DNA of 21,995 bases from an uncultured Bacilli bacterium (GTDB lineage Bacteria; Bacillota_I; Bacilli_A; RF39; UBA660). The notes under the pieces are model-generated. The model was not told the DNA's origin and did not search any database. It worked only from the letters and a program-made list of their open reading frames with translations. Within the stretch, counting starts at the first letter, position 1. Each line of letters starts with the position of its first letter. Positions 14,470 through 21,951 of this stretch are shown piece after piece. A program made the translations under genes and the position numbers. The stretch lies in the NCBI GenBank assembly GCA_934130405.1, contig CAKOXX010000020.1, forward strand, positions 1-21,995, in the 5' to 3' direction.

Positions 14470-15966
14470 TTGAAAAAAGTATTATTGACAATCATAGATG
14501 GTTTTGGTTATCGTGAAGAAAAGAAAGGAAATGCAGTAATTGCAGCTAATCCAGAAAATATTATCTCTTTATGGAAGGAGTATCCACATACCACTTTACA
14601 AGCAAGTGGTGAAGAAGTAGGACTTCCTAAAGGACAAATGGGAAACAGTGAAGTAGGTCACTTAAATATTGGAGCAGGACGTGTTGTTGATCAACCACTT
14701 ATGCAAATAAATCATGCTATAGAAGATGGAAGTTTCTTTAAGAATGAAGTGCTTCTTGATGTTATTAATCATTGTAAGAAAAATAAGTCAGACCTACATT
14801 TATTTTGCTTACTTAGTGATGGTGGTATTCATTCACATATAAATCATTTATTTGCTATGTTAGATTTATGTAAAAAAGAAGAATTTTCTAATGTTTATGT
14901 ACATGCTTTTTTAGATGGAAGAGATACTCTACCTAATGTAGCTTTAACTTATTTAGATGAATTAGATAAAAAATTAAAAGAATTAGGTATTGGTAAACTT
15001 CGTGATGTATCAGGAAGATATTATTCTATGGATAGAGAAAGAATGTGGAATTTAACTAAAGAATATTATGATTTACTAGTACATAATGAAGGAGAAAAAA
15101 TATTATCTTATAAAGAATATATTAATGCTTCTTATGAAAAAGGTATAATGGATGAGTTTATTGTTCCAGCAAGATTAATGGATGAAGGAAACTTAAAAGA
15201 AAATGATGGTATGGTAATGGTAAACTTTAGACCAGATCGTATTACTCAGTTATTTACCGCTATAACTAATAAAGAATTTAAAGAATTTGAACGTGTTGAT
15301 TTTAAAAATACTAAATTAGTTACAATGATGACACCTGAACATACAGTTATTTCAACACCAGCATTTCCACCAATGCATCTTACTAATACTTTAGGAGAAT
15401 ATGCTGCTTCAAAAGGACTTAAAGTATTAAGAATAGCTGAAGCTAGTAAATATCCACACGTTACTTATTTCTTTGATGGTGGTGAAGAAAAAGAATTACC
15501 AAATACTGATAAAATAATTGTACCTCGTAAAGATGTAGCAACTTATGATTTATATCCAAAAATGAGTGCTTATGAAGTAGCAGATAAATTAATTGAAGTA
15601 ATGGATAATTATGATTTAGTTATTTTAAACTTTGCTAATTGTGATATGGTTGGTCATACTGGTAAATTTGATAAAGTAGAAGAAGCTGTTCGAGCAGTAG
15701 ATGAAAATGTTAAAAGATTATATGATGCTTCTTTAGAAAAAGGCTTTACTATGTTTGTAACAGCTGACCATGGTAATTCTGAAGTAATGGTTGATGATAA
15801 GGATGAGATAATTACTTCTCATACAACTTCACCTGTGCCATTTATTATCACTGATAACAACATTAAAAATATTAAAAGAGGTAAGTTAGGAGATATTGCT
15901 CCAACTATTTTAGAGTATATGGGACTAGATATACCAACAGAGATGACAGGAGATAAATTGATTTAA
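14470..15966 (+). CDS. gpmI: 2,3-bisphosphoglycerate-independent phosphoglycerate mutase
   Basis: A 498-residue, manganese-dependent alkaline-phosphatase-superfamily mutase that converts 3-phosphoglycerate to 2-phosphoglycerate. Metal ligand Asp10 is in IDGFG, the phosphorylated Ser60 in GQMGNSEVGH, the substrate site shows LDGRDT and NFRPDRITQ, and the second metal cluster includes NFANCDMVGHTG and TADHGN. Translation starts at TTG 14470; AGAAGG upstream at suitable spacing and the exact family start MKKVLLTIIDG support this. No enolase follows; a small Cys/His protein does. It probably shares a transcript with the upstream ATPase gene. Confidence 0.97.
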   Translation: MKKVLLTIIDGFGYREEKKGNAVIAANPENIISLWKEYPHTTLQASGEEVGLPKGQMGNSEVGHLNIGAGRVVDQPLMQINHAIEDGSFFKNEVLLDVINHCKKNKSDLHLFCLLSDGGIHSHINHLFAMLDLCKKEEFSNVYVHAFLDGRDTLPNVALTYLDELDKKLKELGIGKLRDVSGRYYSMDRERMWNLTKEYYDLLVHNEGEKILSYKEYINASYEKGIMDEFIVPARLMDEGNLKENDGMVMVNFRPDRITQLFTAITNKEFKEFERVDFKNTKLVTMMTPEHTVISTPAFPPMHLTNTLGEYAASKGLKVLRIAEASKYPHVTYFFDGGEEKELPNTDKIIVPRKDVATYDLYPKMSAYEVADKLIEVMDNYDLVILNFANCDMVGHTGKFDKVEEAVRAVDENVKRLYDASLEKGFTMFVTADHGNSEVMVDDKDEIITSHTTSPVPFIITDNNIKNIKRGKLGDIAPTILEYMGLDIPTEMTGDKLI

Positions 15967-15982
15967 TATTTATAGTGGTTTT

Positions 15983-16300
15983 ATGGTAAGTAAAAATAGT
16001 AATTTTATTTTAGAAAAGCAGCAAACTTGTGAGCATCTTGCTTGGTATTTGCTAGATAAAACTGTTATTAATGATAAGACATACTTTGATTGTCAGTGTC
16101 TTTCTTGTAGAAAAATTGAAGAAAGAAATGCGGAATATTTTAATGATAAAAATGTTATTATTGAAAGCGAAAAAGTTAGATGTAAAGAAAGATATGGTGC
16201 AATTGTCTGTCTTTATCTAGATTATTTAGTTAGTAGTGAAATTGATAGTGATGTAGTAAATAAGAGTAAAAAGTTTGTTAAAGTAATGAATAGAAAGTAA
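15983..16300 (+). CDS. Small Cys/His-rich protein, unknown function
   Basis: A 105-residue soluble protein. It has Cys16-x-His18 (in TCEHLAWYL) and Cys37-x-Cys39-x2-Cys42 (in DCQCLSCRK), so it may bind zinc through one CxH and one CxxC pair, as a small zinc ribbon would. The C-terminal half is charged with an aliphatic helix (VCLYLDYLVSS). Similar short proteins are common in Bacillota but have no known role as far as I can tell. The ribosome binding site is weak (only AGTGG near the ATG), and it begins 16 bases after gpmI, so it may rely on read-through translation. A strong terminator begins at its stop codon. Confidence 0.65.
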   Translation: MVSKNSNFILEKQQTCEHLAWYLLDKTVINDKTYFDCQCLSCRKIEERNAEYFNDKNVIIESEKVRCKERYGAIVCLYLDYLVSSEIDSDVVNKSKKFVKVMNRK

Positions 16301-16321
16301 CCAGAAATTGGTTATTTTTTT
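16298..16321 (+). terminator. Terminator after the Cys/His-rich gene
   Basis: TAACCA (16298-16303) / TGGTTA (16309-16314) with loop GAAAT, extendable by G-U and A-T pairs, followed by seven T. The stop TAA is the first three bases of the stem. Confidence 0.85.
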
Positions 16322-16324
16322 CTC

Positions 16325-16353
16325 TTGATAATAGAACAACTGTATTATATAAT
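16325..16353 (+). promoter_or_regulatory. Near-consensus sigma-A promoter for the Y-family polymerase
   Basis: TTGATA (16325-16330), a 17-base spacer, and perfect TATAAT (16348-16353). The -35 begins 4 bases after the preceding terminator T-run. I see no clear LexA/DinR box overlapping it. Confidence 0.85.
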
Positions 16354-16375
16354 ATAGTCACATTTAGGAGGAATT

Positions 16376-17572
16376 ATGGCGAGAATTATTTTTCATATAG
16401 ATGTTAATAATGCATTTTTATCTTGGACAGCTGTTAATCTTTTAGAGAATGGTTATAAAAAAGATATAAGAAAAATACCTGCAGTGATTGCGGGAGATGA
16501 AAAACTTAGACATGGAATAGTTTTAGCTAAAAGTCCAGTTGCTAAAAAATATGGAATAGTAACAGCAGAGACATTATATAGTGCTAGAAAAAAATGTAAG
16601 TGGATAGAAGTTTTTCCTCCTAATCATACTATTTATATGGAACAATCGAAAAAGCTGTATAACTACTTAGCTACTTACACACCTGACATTGAGCAGTATT
16701 CAGTAGATGAGTGTTTTTTAGATATGACAGGAACGACCTTATTATATGGTACTGATTATGTTAAATTAGCACATAAAATGAAAGATGAAATTAAAGAAAA
16801 GTTTGGATTTACAGTTAATGTTGGTATAGGAGAAAATAAGTTATGCGCTAAGATGGCAAGTGATTTTGAAAAACCAGATAAAGTACATACTCTTTTTATG
16901 AATGAAATAGAAACTAAGATGTGGCCTCTTCCTGTTAGTGATTTGTTTATGTTAGGAAGAAGTTCAGCTAGAAAGTTAGAAAGTCTTGGGATAAGAACAA
17001 TTGGTGATTTAGCTAAGTGTCCCAAGCAATTACTTGTAAAGCATTTTAAAAAACAAGGTGAATATTTTCTAGAAGCTTCAAGAGGTATTGATAATAGTAA
17101 AGTAGTTTCCAAAAGGGAAAAAAATAAGTGTATTAGTATTTCTAAGACTTTACCATATGACTATACAAAGAAAGAAGAATTAGAGAAAATACTATTTGAT
17201 GAAGTAGAAAGTGTTACTTTTGAGCTTAGAAGAAAAAAACTTTATGCTAAAACAGTAGCGATTACGTATAGAAATTTTTTATTTAAAAATTATTCTCATC
17301 AGATGACTATAGATAATCCGACTAGTTCTACAAATGATATATATAATTTAGTAATTACTTTATTTGAGCGAAGCTGGAAAGAAGACCCTATCAGAAATAT
17401 AGGTGTAAGGTTAGCTGATTTAACTTCTGAACGAAAAGAACAGATGTCAATTTTTGATAATACTGAGAAGGTAGAAACAAATAAGATGGAAGAAGTAATG
17501 GACGATATAATCAGTAGATTTGGTAGAGATAGTGTTAGATTTGCTAGTAAAAGCAAAATTACCAGGCGTTAA
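16376..17572 (+). CDS. dinB: Y-family DNA polymerase (DinB/Pol IV-like)
   Basis: A 398-residue translesion polymerase. The palm carries FHIDVNNAFLSW with catalytic Asp9 and the probable steric-gate Phe14, then SVDECFLDM with the catalytic Asp-Glu pair. The NVGIGENKLCAKMASD segment and the helix-hairpin-helix thumb (LGIRTIGDLAKCP) follow, then the little-finger domain. A beta-clamp binding peptide EQMSIF lies near the C-terminus. The DVNNAFLSW variant is typical of a Bacillota subgroup rather than of the E. coli DinB (DMDCFFAA). TTAGGAGG sits just before the ATG. It is monocistronic with its own promoter; the role is bypass of damaged template. Confidence 0.92.
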   Translation: MARIIFHIDVNNAFLSWTAVNLLENGYKKDIRKIPAVIAGDEKLRHGIVLAKSPVAKKYGIVTAETLYSARKKCKWIEVFPPNHTIYMEQSKKLYNYLATYTPDIEQYSVDECFLDMTGTTLLYGTDYVKLAHKMKDEIKEKFGFTVNVGIGENKLCAKMASDFEKPDKVHTLFMNEIETKMWPLPVSDLFMLGRSSARKLESLGIRTIGDLAKCPKQLLVKHFKKQGEYFLEASRGIDNSKVVSKREKNKCISISKTLPYDYTKKEELEKILFDEVESVTFELRRKKLYAKTVAITYRNFLFKNYSHQMTIDNPTSSTNDIYNLVITLFERSWKEDPIRNIGVRLADLTSERKEQMSIFDNTEKVETNKMEEVMDDIISRFGRDSVRFASKSKITRR

Positions 17573-17600
17573 CACTGCAACTTTACACTTTTCTTCAGAA

Positions 17601-17658
17601 TTTTTTTGAAATTTATCAACAAAAATAGCTTGTTTTTCTTGAAATAGTATGCTAAAAT
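17601..17658 (+). promoter_or_regulatory. Strong promoter of the S10 operon with A/T-rich UP-like region
   Basis: TTGTTT (17630-17635), a 17-base spacer and TG-C-TAAAAT (17650-17658) form a -35 plus extended -10 promoter. The 29 bases upstream (17601-17629) consist of T- and A-tracts resembling an UP element. Start site expected near 17665. I could not find a convincing terminator for the polymerase gene before it. Confidence 0.75.
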
Positions 17659-17664
17659 TAAATA

Positions 17665-17776
17665 CGTGTGACTGCTTAGATGTGAGAGGTTGCCGATACG
17701 CCAGGTTAAGTTGACAATGGAAATCGGGTTATTCGCACGGAGCAAGTCTATACTAGATATAGGCGAAGGGAGGAAG
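17665..17776 (+). ncRNA. Structured 5' leader of the S10 operon (S10-leader-like)
   Basis: About 115 untranslated bases that are clearly more G/C-rich than the surrounding intergenic DNA. Pairings seen: 17666-17677 with 17740-17753 (two bulges), CCGAT 17693-17697 with ATCGG 17723-17727, CCA 17701-17703 with TGG 17718-17720, hairpin CTATA/TATAG 17748-17762, and TTCGC 17732-17736 with GCGAA 17763-17767 directly next to the GGGAGG ribosome binding site. Ribosomal protein leaders, including an S10 leader, are known in Bacillota; assignment to that family is inference from position and structure. Confidence 0.65.
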
Positions 17777-17781
17777 TTACT

Positions 17782-18093
17782 ATGTCAACAGAAAAAGTTC
17801 GTATCAAATTAAGAGCTTATGATCACAGAGTTCTTGATGATGCTGTAACAAGAATTGTAGAAACTGTTAAAAGAAGTGGAGGAGAGGTTATTGGACCTGT
17901 ACCATTACCTACTGAAATTGAAAAGTTCACAATTTTAAGAGCTGTTCACAAATATAAAGATAGTCGTGAACAATTCGAAATGCGTACACATAAACGTTTA
18001 ATCGATATTAAAAATCCTAATAAGGATACAATCGAAGCTTTAAAACGTTTAGACTTACCAAGCGGTGTAGACATTCAAATCAAAATGATTTAA
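17782..18093 (+). CDS. rpsJ: 30S ribosomal protein S10
   Basis: A 103-residue S10, the usual length, with the family pattern KIRLKAYDHRVLD (here VRIKLRAYDHRVLDDA), GPVPLPTEIEKFTILR and the C-terminal LPSGVDIQIKM. It belongs to the 3' domain of the 30S subunit and is also the NusE antitermination factor. GGGAGG at 17768-17773 is 8 bases before the ATG. It is the first gene of the conserved S10 operon, controlled by the leader above. Confidence 0.98.
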   Translation: MSTEKVRIKLRAYDHRVLDDAVTRIVETVKRSGGEVIGPVPLPTEIEKFTILRAVHKYKDSREQFEMRTHKRLIDIKNPNKDTIEALKRLDLPSGVDIQIKMI

Positions 18094-18105
18094 TAGGAGG
18101 ATAAA

Positions 18106-18840
18106 ATGAAAGGAATCTTAGGAAAAAAAGTCGGAATGACTCAAGTTTTCACAACAGAAGGAAAATTAATTCCTGTAACTGTTGTTTCTGTTGAGCCTAA
18201 TGTTGTAACACAAATTAAGACAACAGGAAAAGAAGGATATGACGCAATTCAATTAGGATTTGATACTATTACTGAAAAAAGAAGTAATAAGCCTGAAATT
18301 GGTCATACCAAAAAAGCAAATACAGAACCTAAGCGCTTCTTAAGAGAAATCAGGGGCGTTAATACAAATGATTATACTTTAGGTCAAGTAATTGATGCTT
18401 CAATATTTGAAGCTGGAGAAATAGTTGATGTAACAGGTATCAGCAAAGGAAAAGGTTTCCAAGGTGTTATCAAACGTTATAATCAATCTCGTGGACCTAT
18501 GGGACATGGTTCTCAATACCATCGTGGAGTTGGTTCTTTAGGAACAATGAGACCAATGCACGTATTAAAAGGTAAAAAGTTACCTGGACAAATGGGTAAT
18601 GTAAAATCTACTGTTCAAAATCTTGAAATAGTAGCAGTTGATTTAGAAAATAACATTATCTTAATCAAAGGAAACGTACCTGGACCAAAGAAGGGCCTTG
18701 TTCAAATTAGAACAGCCGTTAAAAAGCCAAATCAAAAAAATGATGCAGCTGACTTAATTACTTATCAAAAGGAAACTAAAGAAGTTATCGAAGAAGCTGT
18801 AGAAGCACCAGTTGAACAAGTAGAAGAAAAGTCAGAATAA
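18106..18840 (+). CDS. rplC: 50S ribosomal protein L3 with acidic C-terminal extension
   Basis: A 244-residue L3; bacterial L3 is usually about 205-215. The core shows GILGKKVGMTQVF at the start and SKGKGFQGVIKRY, RGPMGHGSQYHRGVGSLG and GKKLPGQMGNV in the peptidyl-transferase-proximal loop. The last 30 or so residues are additional and rich in Glu and Val (for example VIEEAVEAPVEQVEEKSE). L3 is an early assembly protein of the 50S. TAGGAGG lies just upstream. Such acidic tails occur in some Bacilli and Mollicutes ribosomal proteins; here its function is unknown. Confidence 0.97.
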   Translation: MKGILGKKVGMTQVFTTEGKLIPVTVVSVEPNVVTQIKTTGKEGYDAIQLGFDTITEKRSNKPEIGHTKKANTEPKRFLREIRGVNTNDYTLGQVIDASIFEAGEIVDVTGISKGKGFQGVIKRYNQSRGPMGHGSQYHRGVGSLGTMRPMHVLKGKKLPGQMGNVKSTVQNLEIVAVDLENNIILIKGNVPGPKKGLVQIRTAVKKPNQKNDAADLITYQKETKEVIEEAVEAPVEQVEEKSE

Positions 18841-18881
18841 TCATCACAAAATAAAAGAAAGTGATTGAAGGAGGAAAAAGC

Positions 18882-19505
18882 ATGAAAAAGGTAAAACTTA
18901 TAAACCTTAAGGGTGAAGAAGTTAAAGAATTAAAAGTAAATGAAATTTTTGATATTACCCCAAATGATAAAGTATTATATGATGCGATTATTCTTCAACA
19001 AGCATCATTACGTCAGGGGACACACTCTACTAAAACTCGTAGTGAAGTAAGTGGTGGAGGAAGAAAACCATGGAGACAAAAAGGTACAGGACATGCCCGT
19101 CAAGGTTCTATTAGAGCTGTTCAATGGGTAGGTGGTGGACGTTATGGAACACCAGTACCACGTGACTATAGTAAAAAACAAAATCGTAAAGAACGTCGTT
19201 TAGCTTTAAAAAGCGCATTTGCTCATAAATTCTTAGATGGAGAAGTTATGGTAATTGAAGAATTAGTTTTTGGAACTCCTAAAACTAAAGAAATGACAAC
19301 TTTACTAAAAAATATGAAACTTGAAGATAAGAAAGTATTATTTGTTGTTGACCAATTCGAAGAAAACGTAATATTAGCTTCAAGAAATTTACAAAACGTT
19401 GCATTAATTTCTAGTGACGAAGTAAACGTTCTTGATATTGTAAATAGTGACGTTATGGTTATGACAGAAAAAGCTCTTAAAGACGTAGAGGAGGTGCTTA
19501 AATAA
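18882..19505 (+). CDS. rplD: 50S ribosomal protein L4
   Basis: A 207-residue L4 of normal length with the exit-tunnel loop GGGRKPWRQKGTGHARQGSIRAVQWVGGG and the C-terminal ALKDVEEVL. The frame is open from GTG 18861, but AAGGAGG (18868-18874) lies 7 bases before ATG 18882, which also gives the usual MKKVKLIN start. A weak ATCAC/GTGAT inverted repeat (18843-18847, 18861-18865) precedes the ribosome binding site. In other bacteria L4 autoregulates this operon. Its stop overlaps the rplW ATG by one base. Confidence 0.97.
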   Translation: MKKVKLINLKGEEVKELKVNEIFDITPNDKVLYDAIILQQASLRQGTHSTKTRSEVSGGGRKPWRQKGTGHARQGSIRAVQWVGGGRYGTPVPRDYSKKQNRKERRLALKSAFAHKFLDGEVMVIEELVFGTPKTKEMTTLLKNMKLEDKKVLFVVDQFEENVILASRNLQNVALISSDEVNVLDIVNSDVMVMTEKALKDVEEVLK

Positions 19506-19786
19506 TGGATACTAAGTATTTAGAAATCATTAAAGCTCCCGTTATTACTGAAAAAAGTGGAGTTATAGCACAAAATGGAAAATATGTTTTCAAAGTTGAT
19601 TCTAGAGCTAATAAAATAGAAATTAAACAAGCTATTGAAAAAATATTTAATGTTCATGTTAAAGAAATTAGAACAATCAATGTAAAACCTAAGAAAAGAA
19701 GAGTTGGACGCTATACTGGCCTTACAAATCGTTGTAAGAAAGCTATTGTTAAGTTAGCTGAAGGCGAAGAAATTAATCTTGGTTAG
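19505..19786 (+). CDS. rplW: 50S ribosomal protein L23
   Basis: A 93-residue L23 with IIKAPVITEKSG at the start, KYVFKVD, and the NVKPKKRRVGRYTG loop. It lies at the tunnel exit and docks trigger factor and SRP. Its start overlaps the stop of rplD (TAATG), indicating coupled translation; GAGGAGGTG upstream lies within the end of rplD. Confidence 0.97.
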   Translation: MDTKYLEIIKAPVITEKSGVIAQNGKYVFKVDSRANKIEIKQAIEKIFNVHVKEIRTINVKPKKRRVGRYTGLTNRCKKAIVKLAEGEEINLG

Positions 19787-19802
19787 AAGGAGGAAATAAG
19801 TT

Positions 19803-20633
19803 ATGGCAATTAAAAAGTTTAGACCTACTACACCAGGACAAAGAAATAAAAGTACTCTTGTCAATGAAGAAATAACAAAAAGTACACCAGAAAAAAGTTT
19901 AGTTGTAACACTTAACAAAAAAGCTGGTCGTAACAATCAAGGTAAAATAACTGTTCGTCATCAAGGTGGTGGAGTTAAAAGAAAATACCGTATCATTGAT
20001 TTCAAGAGAAATAAGTTTGATGTTGAAGGTGTTGTAGCAAGTATTGAATACGATCCAAATCGTAGTGCTAACATTGCATTAATCAATTATTTAGATGGTG
20101 AAAAAAGATATATTATTGCACCTAAGGGATTAAAGGTAGGAGATAAAATTGTAGCTGGTTCTAATGTTGATATTAAAACTGGTAATGCTCTACCTATAAT
20201 GAATATACCTGTAGGTACTGTTATTCATAATATCGAACTTCGTCCAGGAAAAGGTGGAAGTTTAGCACGTAGTGCTGGAAGTTCTGCACAAATCCTTGGT
20301 CGTGAAGGAAATTATGTAATGATTCGTTTATCAAGTGGAGAACAAAGACGTGTACTTGGAACTTGTATGGCAACTATTGGTGTAGTTGGTAATGAAGATT
20401 CAAATCTAGTAAAGCTTGGAAAAGCTGGAAGAAAACGTCACATGGGAATTCGTCCAACAGTACGTGGTTCTGTTATGAATCCTAACGATCACCCTCATGG
20501 TGGTGGAGAAGGAAGAGCACCAATCGGACGTAAAGGACCTGTTACTCCTTGGGGTAAACCAGCTCTTGGATATAAAACAAGAAATAATAAACGTACGGAT
20601 AAATTTATTGTTCGTCGTCGTGGAAGTAAATAG
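19803..20633 (+). CDS. rplB: 50S ribosomal protein L2
   Basis: A 276-residue L2, the usual length. It shows KFRPTTPGQRNK, the RHQGGGVKRKYRIIDFKR segment, GSSAQILGREG, and the highly conserved HPHGGGEGR with the histidine near the peptidyl-transferase centre, ending in a basic RRRGSK tail. AAGGAGG precedes the ATG. No anomaly. Confidence 0.98.
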   Translation: MAIKKFRPTTPGQRNKSTLVNEEITKSTPEKSLVVTLNKKAGRNNQGKITVRHQGGGVKRKYRIIDFKRNKFDVEGVVASIEYDPNRSANIALINYLDGEKRYIIAPKGLKVGDKIVAGSNVDIKTGNALPIMNIPVGTVIHNIELRPGKGGSLARSAGSSAQILGREGNYVMIRLSSGEQRRVLGTCMATIGVVGNEDSNLVKLGKAGRKRHMGIRPTVRGSVMNPNDHPHGGGEGRAPIGRKGPVTPWGKPALGYKTRNNKRTDKFIVRRRGSK

Positions 20634-20644
20634 GGAGGAAAATA

Positions 20645-20914
20645 ATGGCAAGAAGTTCAAAGAAAAAACCTTATGTTTTTGATAGATTATTAAAAAAGGT
20701 AAAAGAATTAAACAAAAGTGGTAAAAAAGAAGTAATTAAAACTTGGTCACGCCGTTCTACTATTTATCCTGATTTTATTGGTCATACATTTGCTGTACAC
20801 AATGGACGTGAATTTATTCCTGTTTATGTTACAGAAGATATGGTTGGACACAAATTAGGTGAGTTTGCATTAACTCGTAAATTTGGTGGACACGGAAGCG
20901 ACAAGAAAAAGTAG
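20645..20914 (+). CDS. rpsS: 30S ribosomal protein S19
   Basis: An 89-residue S19 with KTWSRRSTIYPDFIGHTFAV and GHKLGEFALTRKFGGH; it complexes with S13 in the 30S head. GGGAGG upstream begins two bases after the rplB stop. Confidence 0.97.
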   Translation: MARSSKKKPYVFDRLLKKVKELNKSGKKEVIKTWSRRSTIYPDFIGHTFAVHNGREFIPVYVTEDMVGHKLGEFALTRKFGGHGSDKKK

Positions 20915-20936
20915 AAGACAAGGGAGGAAAATTTAG

Positions 20937-21281
20937 ATGGAAGAGATAAAACAAGCACAAGCAATTGCTAAAATGCAAAGGATTTCTCCAATCAAGGCAC
21001 GTCTTGTAGTTGATATGATTCGTGGTAAAAAAGTTAATGAAGCCCTTGCAATTTTAAGTAATACTAATAAAAAAGCAGCCGTTATGGTAAAAAATACATT
21101 AAATTCAGCTATTGCAAATGCTACTAACAATCATGATATGAAGTTAGAAAACTTATATGTAAGTGAAGCAAGAGTAGATGCTGGTCCTGTAATGAAGAGA
21201 ATTCTATTTGATTCTCGTGGACGTATCGGACATAAAGATAAAAGAACAAGTCACATTGTTATTAAAGTGGCAGAAAAATAA
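20937..21281 (+). CDS. rplV: 50S ribosomal protein L22
   Basis: A 114-residue L22 with MQRISPIKARLVVDMIRGK, NSAIANATNNHDM and the C-terminal tunnel beta-hairpin DSRGRIGHKDKRTSHI. GGGAGG lies 10 bases before the ATG, a little farther than at its neighbours. The hairpin tip at the macrolide-binding tunnel wall looks ordinary. Confidence 0.97.
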   Translation: MEEIKQAQAIAKMQRISPIKARLVVDMIRGKKVNEALAILSNTNKKAAVMVKNTLNSAIANATNNHDMKLENLYVSEARVDAGPVMKRILFDSRGRIGHKDKRTSHIVIKVAEK

Positions 21282-21296
21282 TAAGGAGGAGAAAAA

Positions 21297-21950
21297 ATGG
21301 GACAAAAAGTTGATCCAATTGGACTAAGACTTGGAATCAATAAAGATTGGGAAGCAAAATGGTATGCTTCAAAAACTGACTTCTCAAAAGTTTTAGCTAA
21401 CGATCTTAAAATTCGTGAATATATCAAAAAGAATTTAAAGAATGCAGGAATTGCAAAAGTTGAAATTGATCGTACTAATAAGAAATGTGAAGTTACCATT
21501 CATACCTCTAAACCTGGTGTTATCATTGGACGCGGAGGAGAAGAAATTACAAAGCTTAGAAAAGATATGACAAAGGAAATTGGTGAAAATATCAATGTTT
21601 CTATCGTAGATATCAAAAAAGCTGATTTAAATGCGCAACTTGTTGCTGATTCAATAGCAAGCCAAATTACTAATCGTGCATCATTCCGTATGGCACAAAA
21701 AAGAGCTATTAGAAATGCTATGAAAGCAGGAGCAAAAGGAATTAAAACACAAGTATCTGGACGTTTAGGTGGAGCAGATATGGCTCGTAGTGAACATTAT
21801 ATTGAAGGAACTATTCCTCTACATACATTAAGAGCTGATGTTGATTATGCTACTAGTGAAGCAGATACAACTTACGGAAAAATCGGAGTTAAGGTTTGGA
21901 TCTATAAAGGAGAAATCTTAAACAATAAAAAGGCTAAAGGAGGTAATTAA
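21297..21950 (+). CDS. rpsC: 30S ribosomal protein S3
   Basis: A 217-residue S3 of normal length. It has MGQKVDPIGLRLGI at the start, the KH domain GVIIGRGGEEI, and the C-terminal SGRLGGADMARSEHY and GKIGVKVWIYKGEI. It lines the mRNA entry channel and has helicase activity there. AAGGAGG precedes the ATG. Confidence 0.98.
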   Translation: MGQKVDPIGLRLGINKDWEAKWYASKTDFSKVLANDLKIREYIKKNLKNAGIAKVEIDRTNKKCEVTIHTSKPGVIIGRGGEEITKLRKDMTKEIGENINVSIVDIKKADLNAQLVADSIASQITNRASFRMAQKRAIRNAMKAGAKGIKTQVSGRLGGADMARSEHYIEGTIPLHTLRADVDYATSEADTTYGKIGVKVWIYKGEILNNKKAKGGN

Positions 21951-21951
21951 T

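Noticed and set aside
17573..17629. Terminator after the Y-family polymerase
   Set aside because: Only 4-6 bp imperfect repeats around the T-tract could be found; the A/T-rich stretch is better explained as an UP-like region of the S10 promoter.
17704..17711. GGTTAAGT in the S10 leader also occurs in a conserved part of 16S rRNA, suggesting rRNA mimicry
   Set aside because: A shared 8-base word between a 110-base leader and a 1500-base rRNA is expected by chance, and the flanking bases do not match.
18861..18881. GTG start extending L4 by seven residues
   Set aside because: The extension is itself the AAGGAGG ribosome binding site region; ATG 18882 is correctly spaced.
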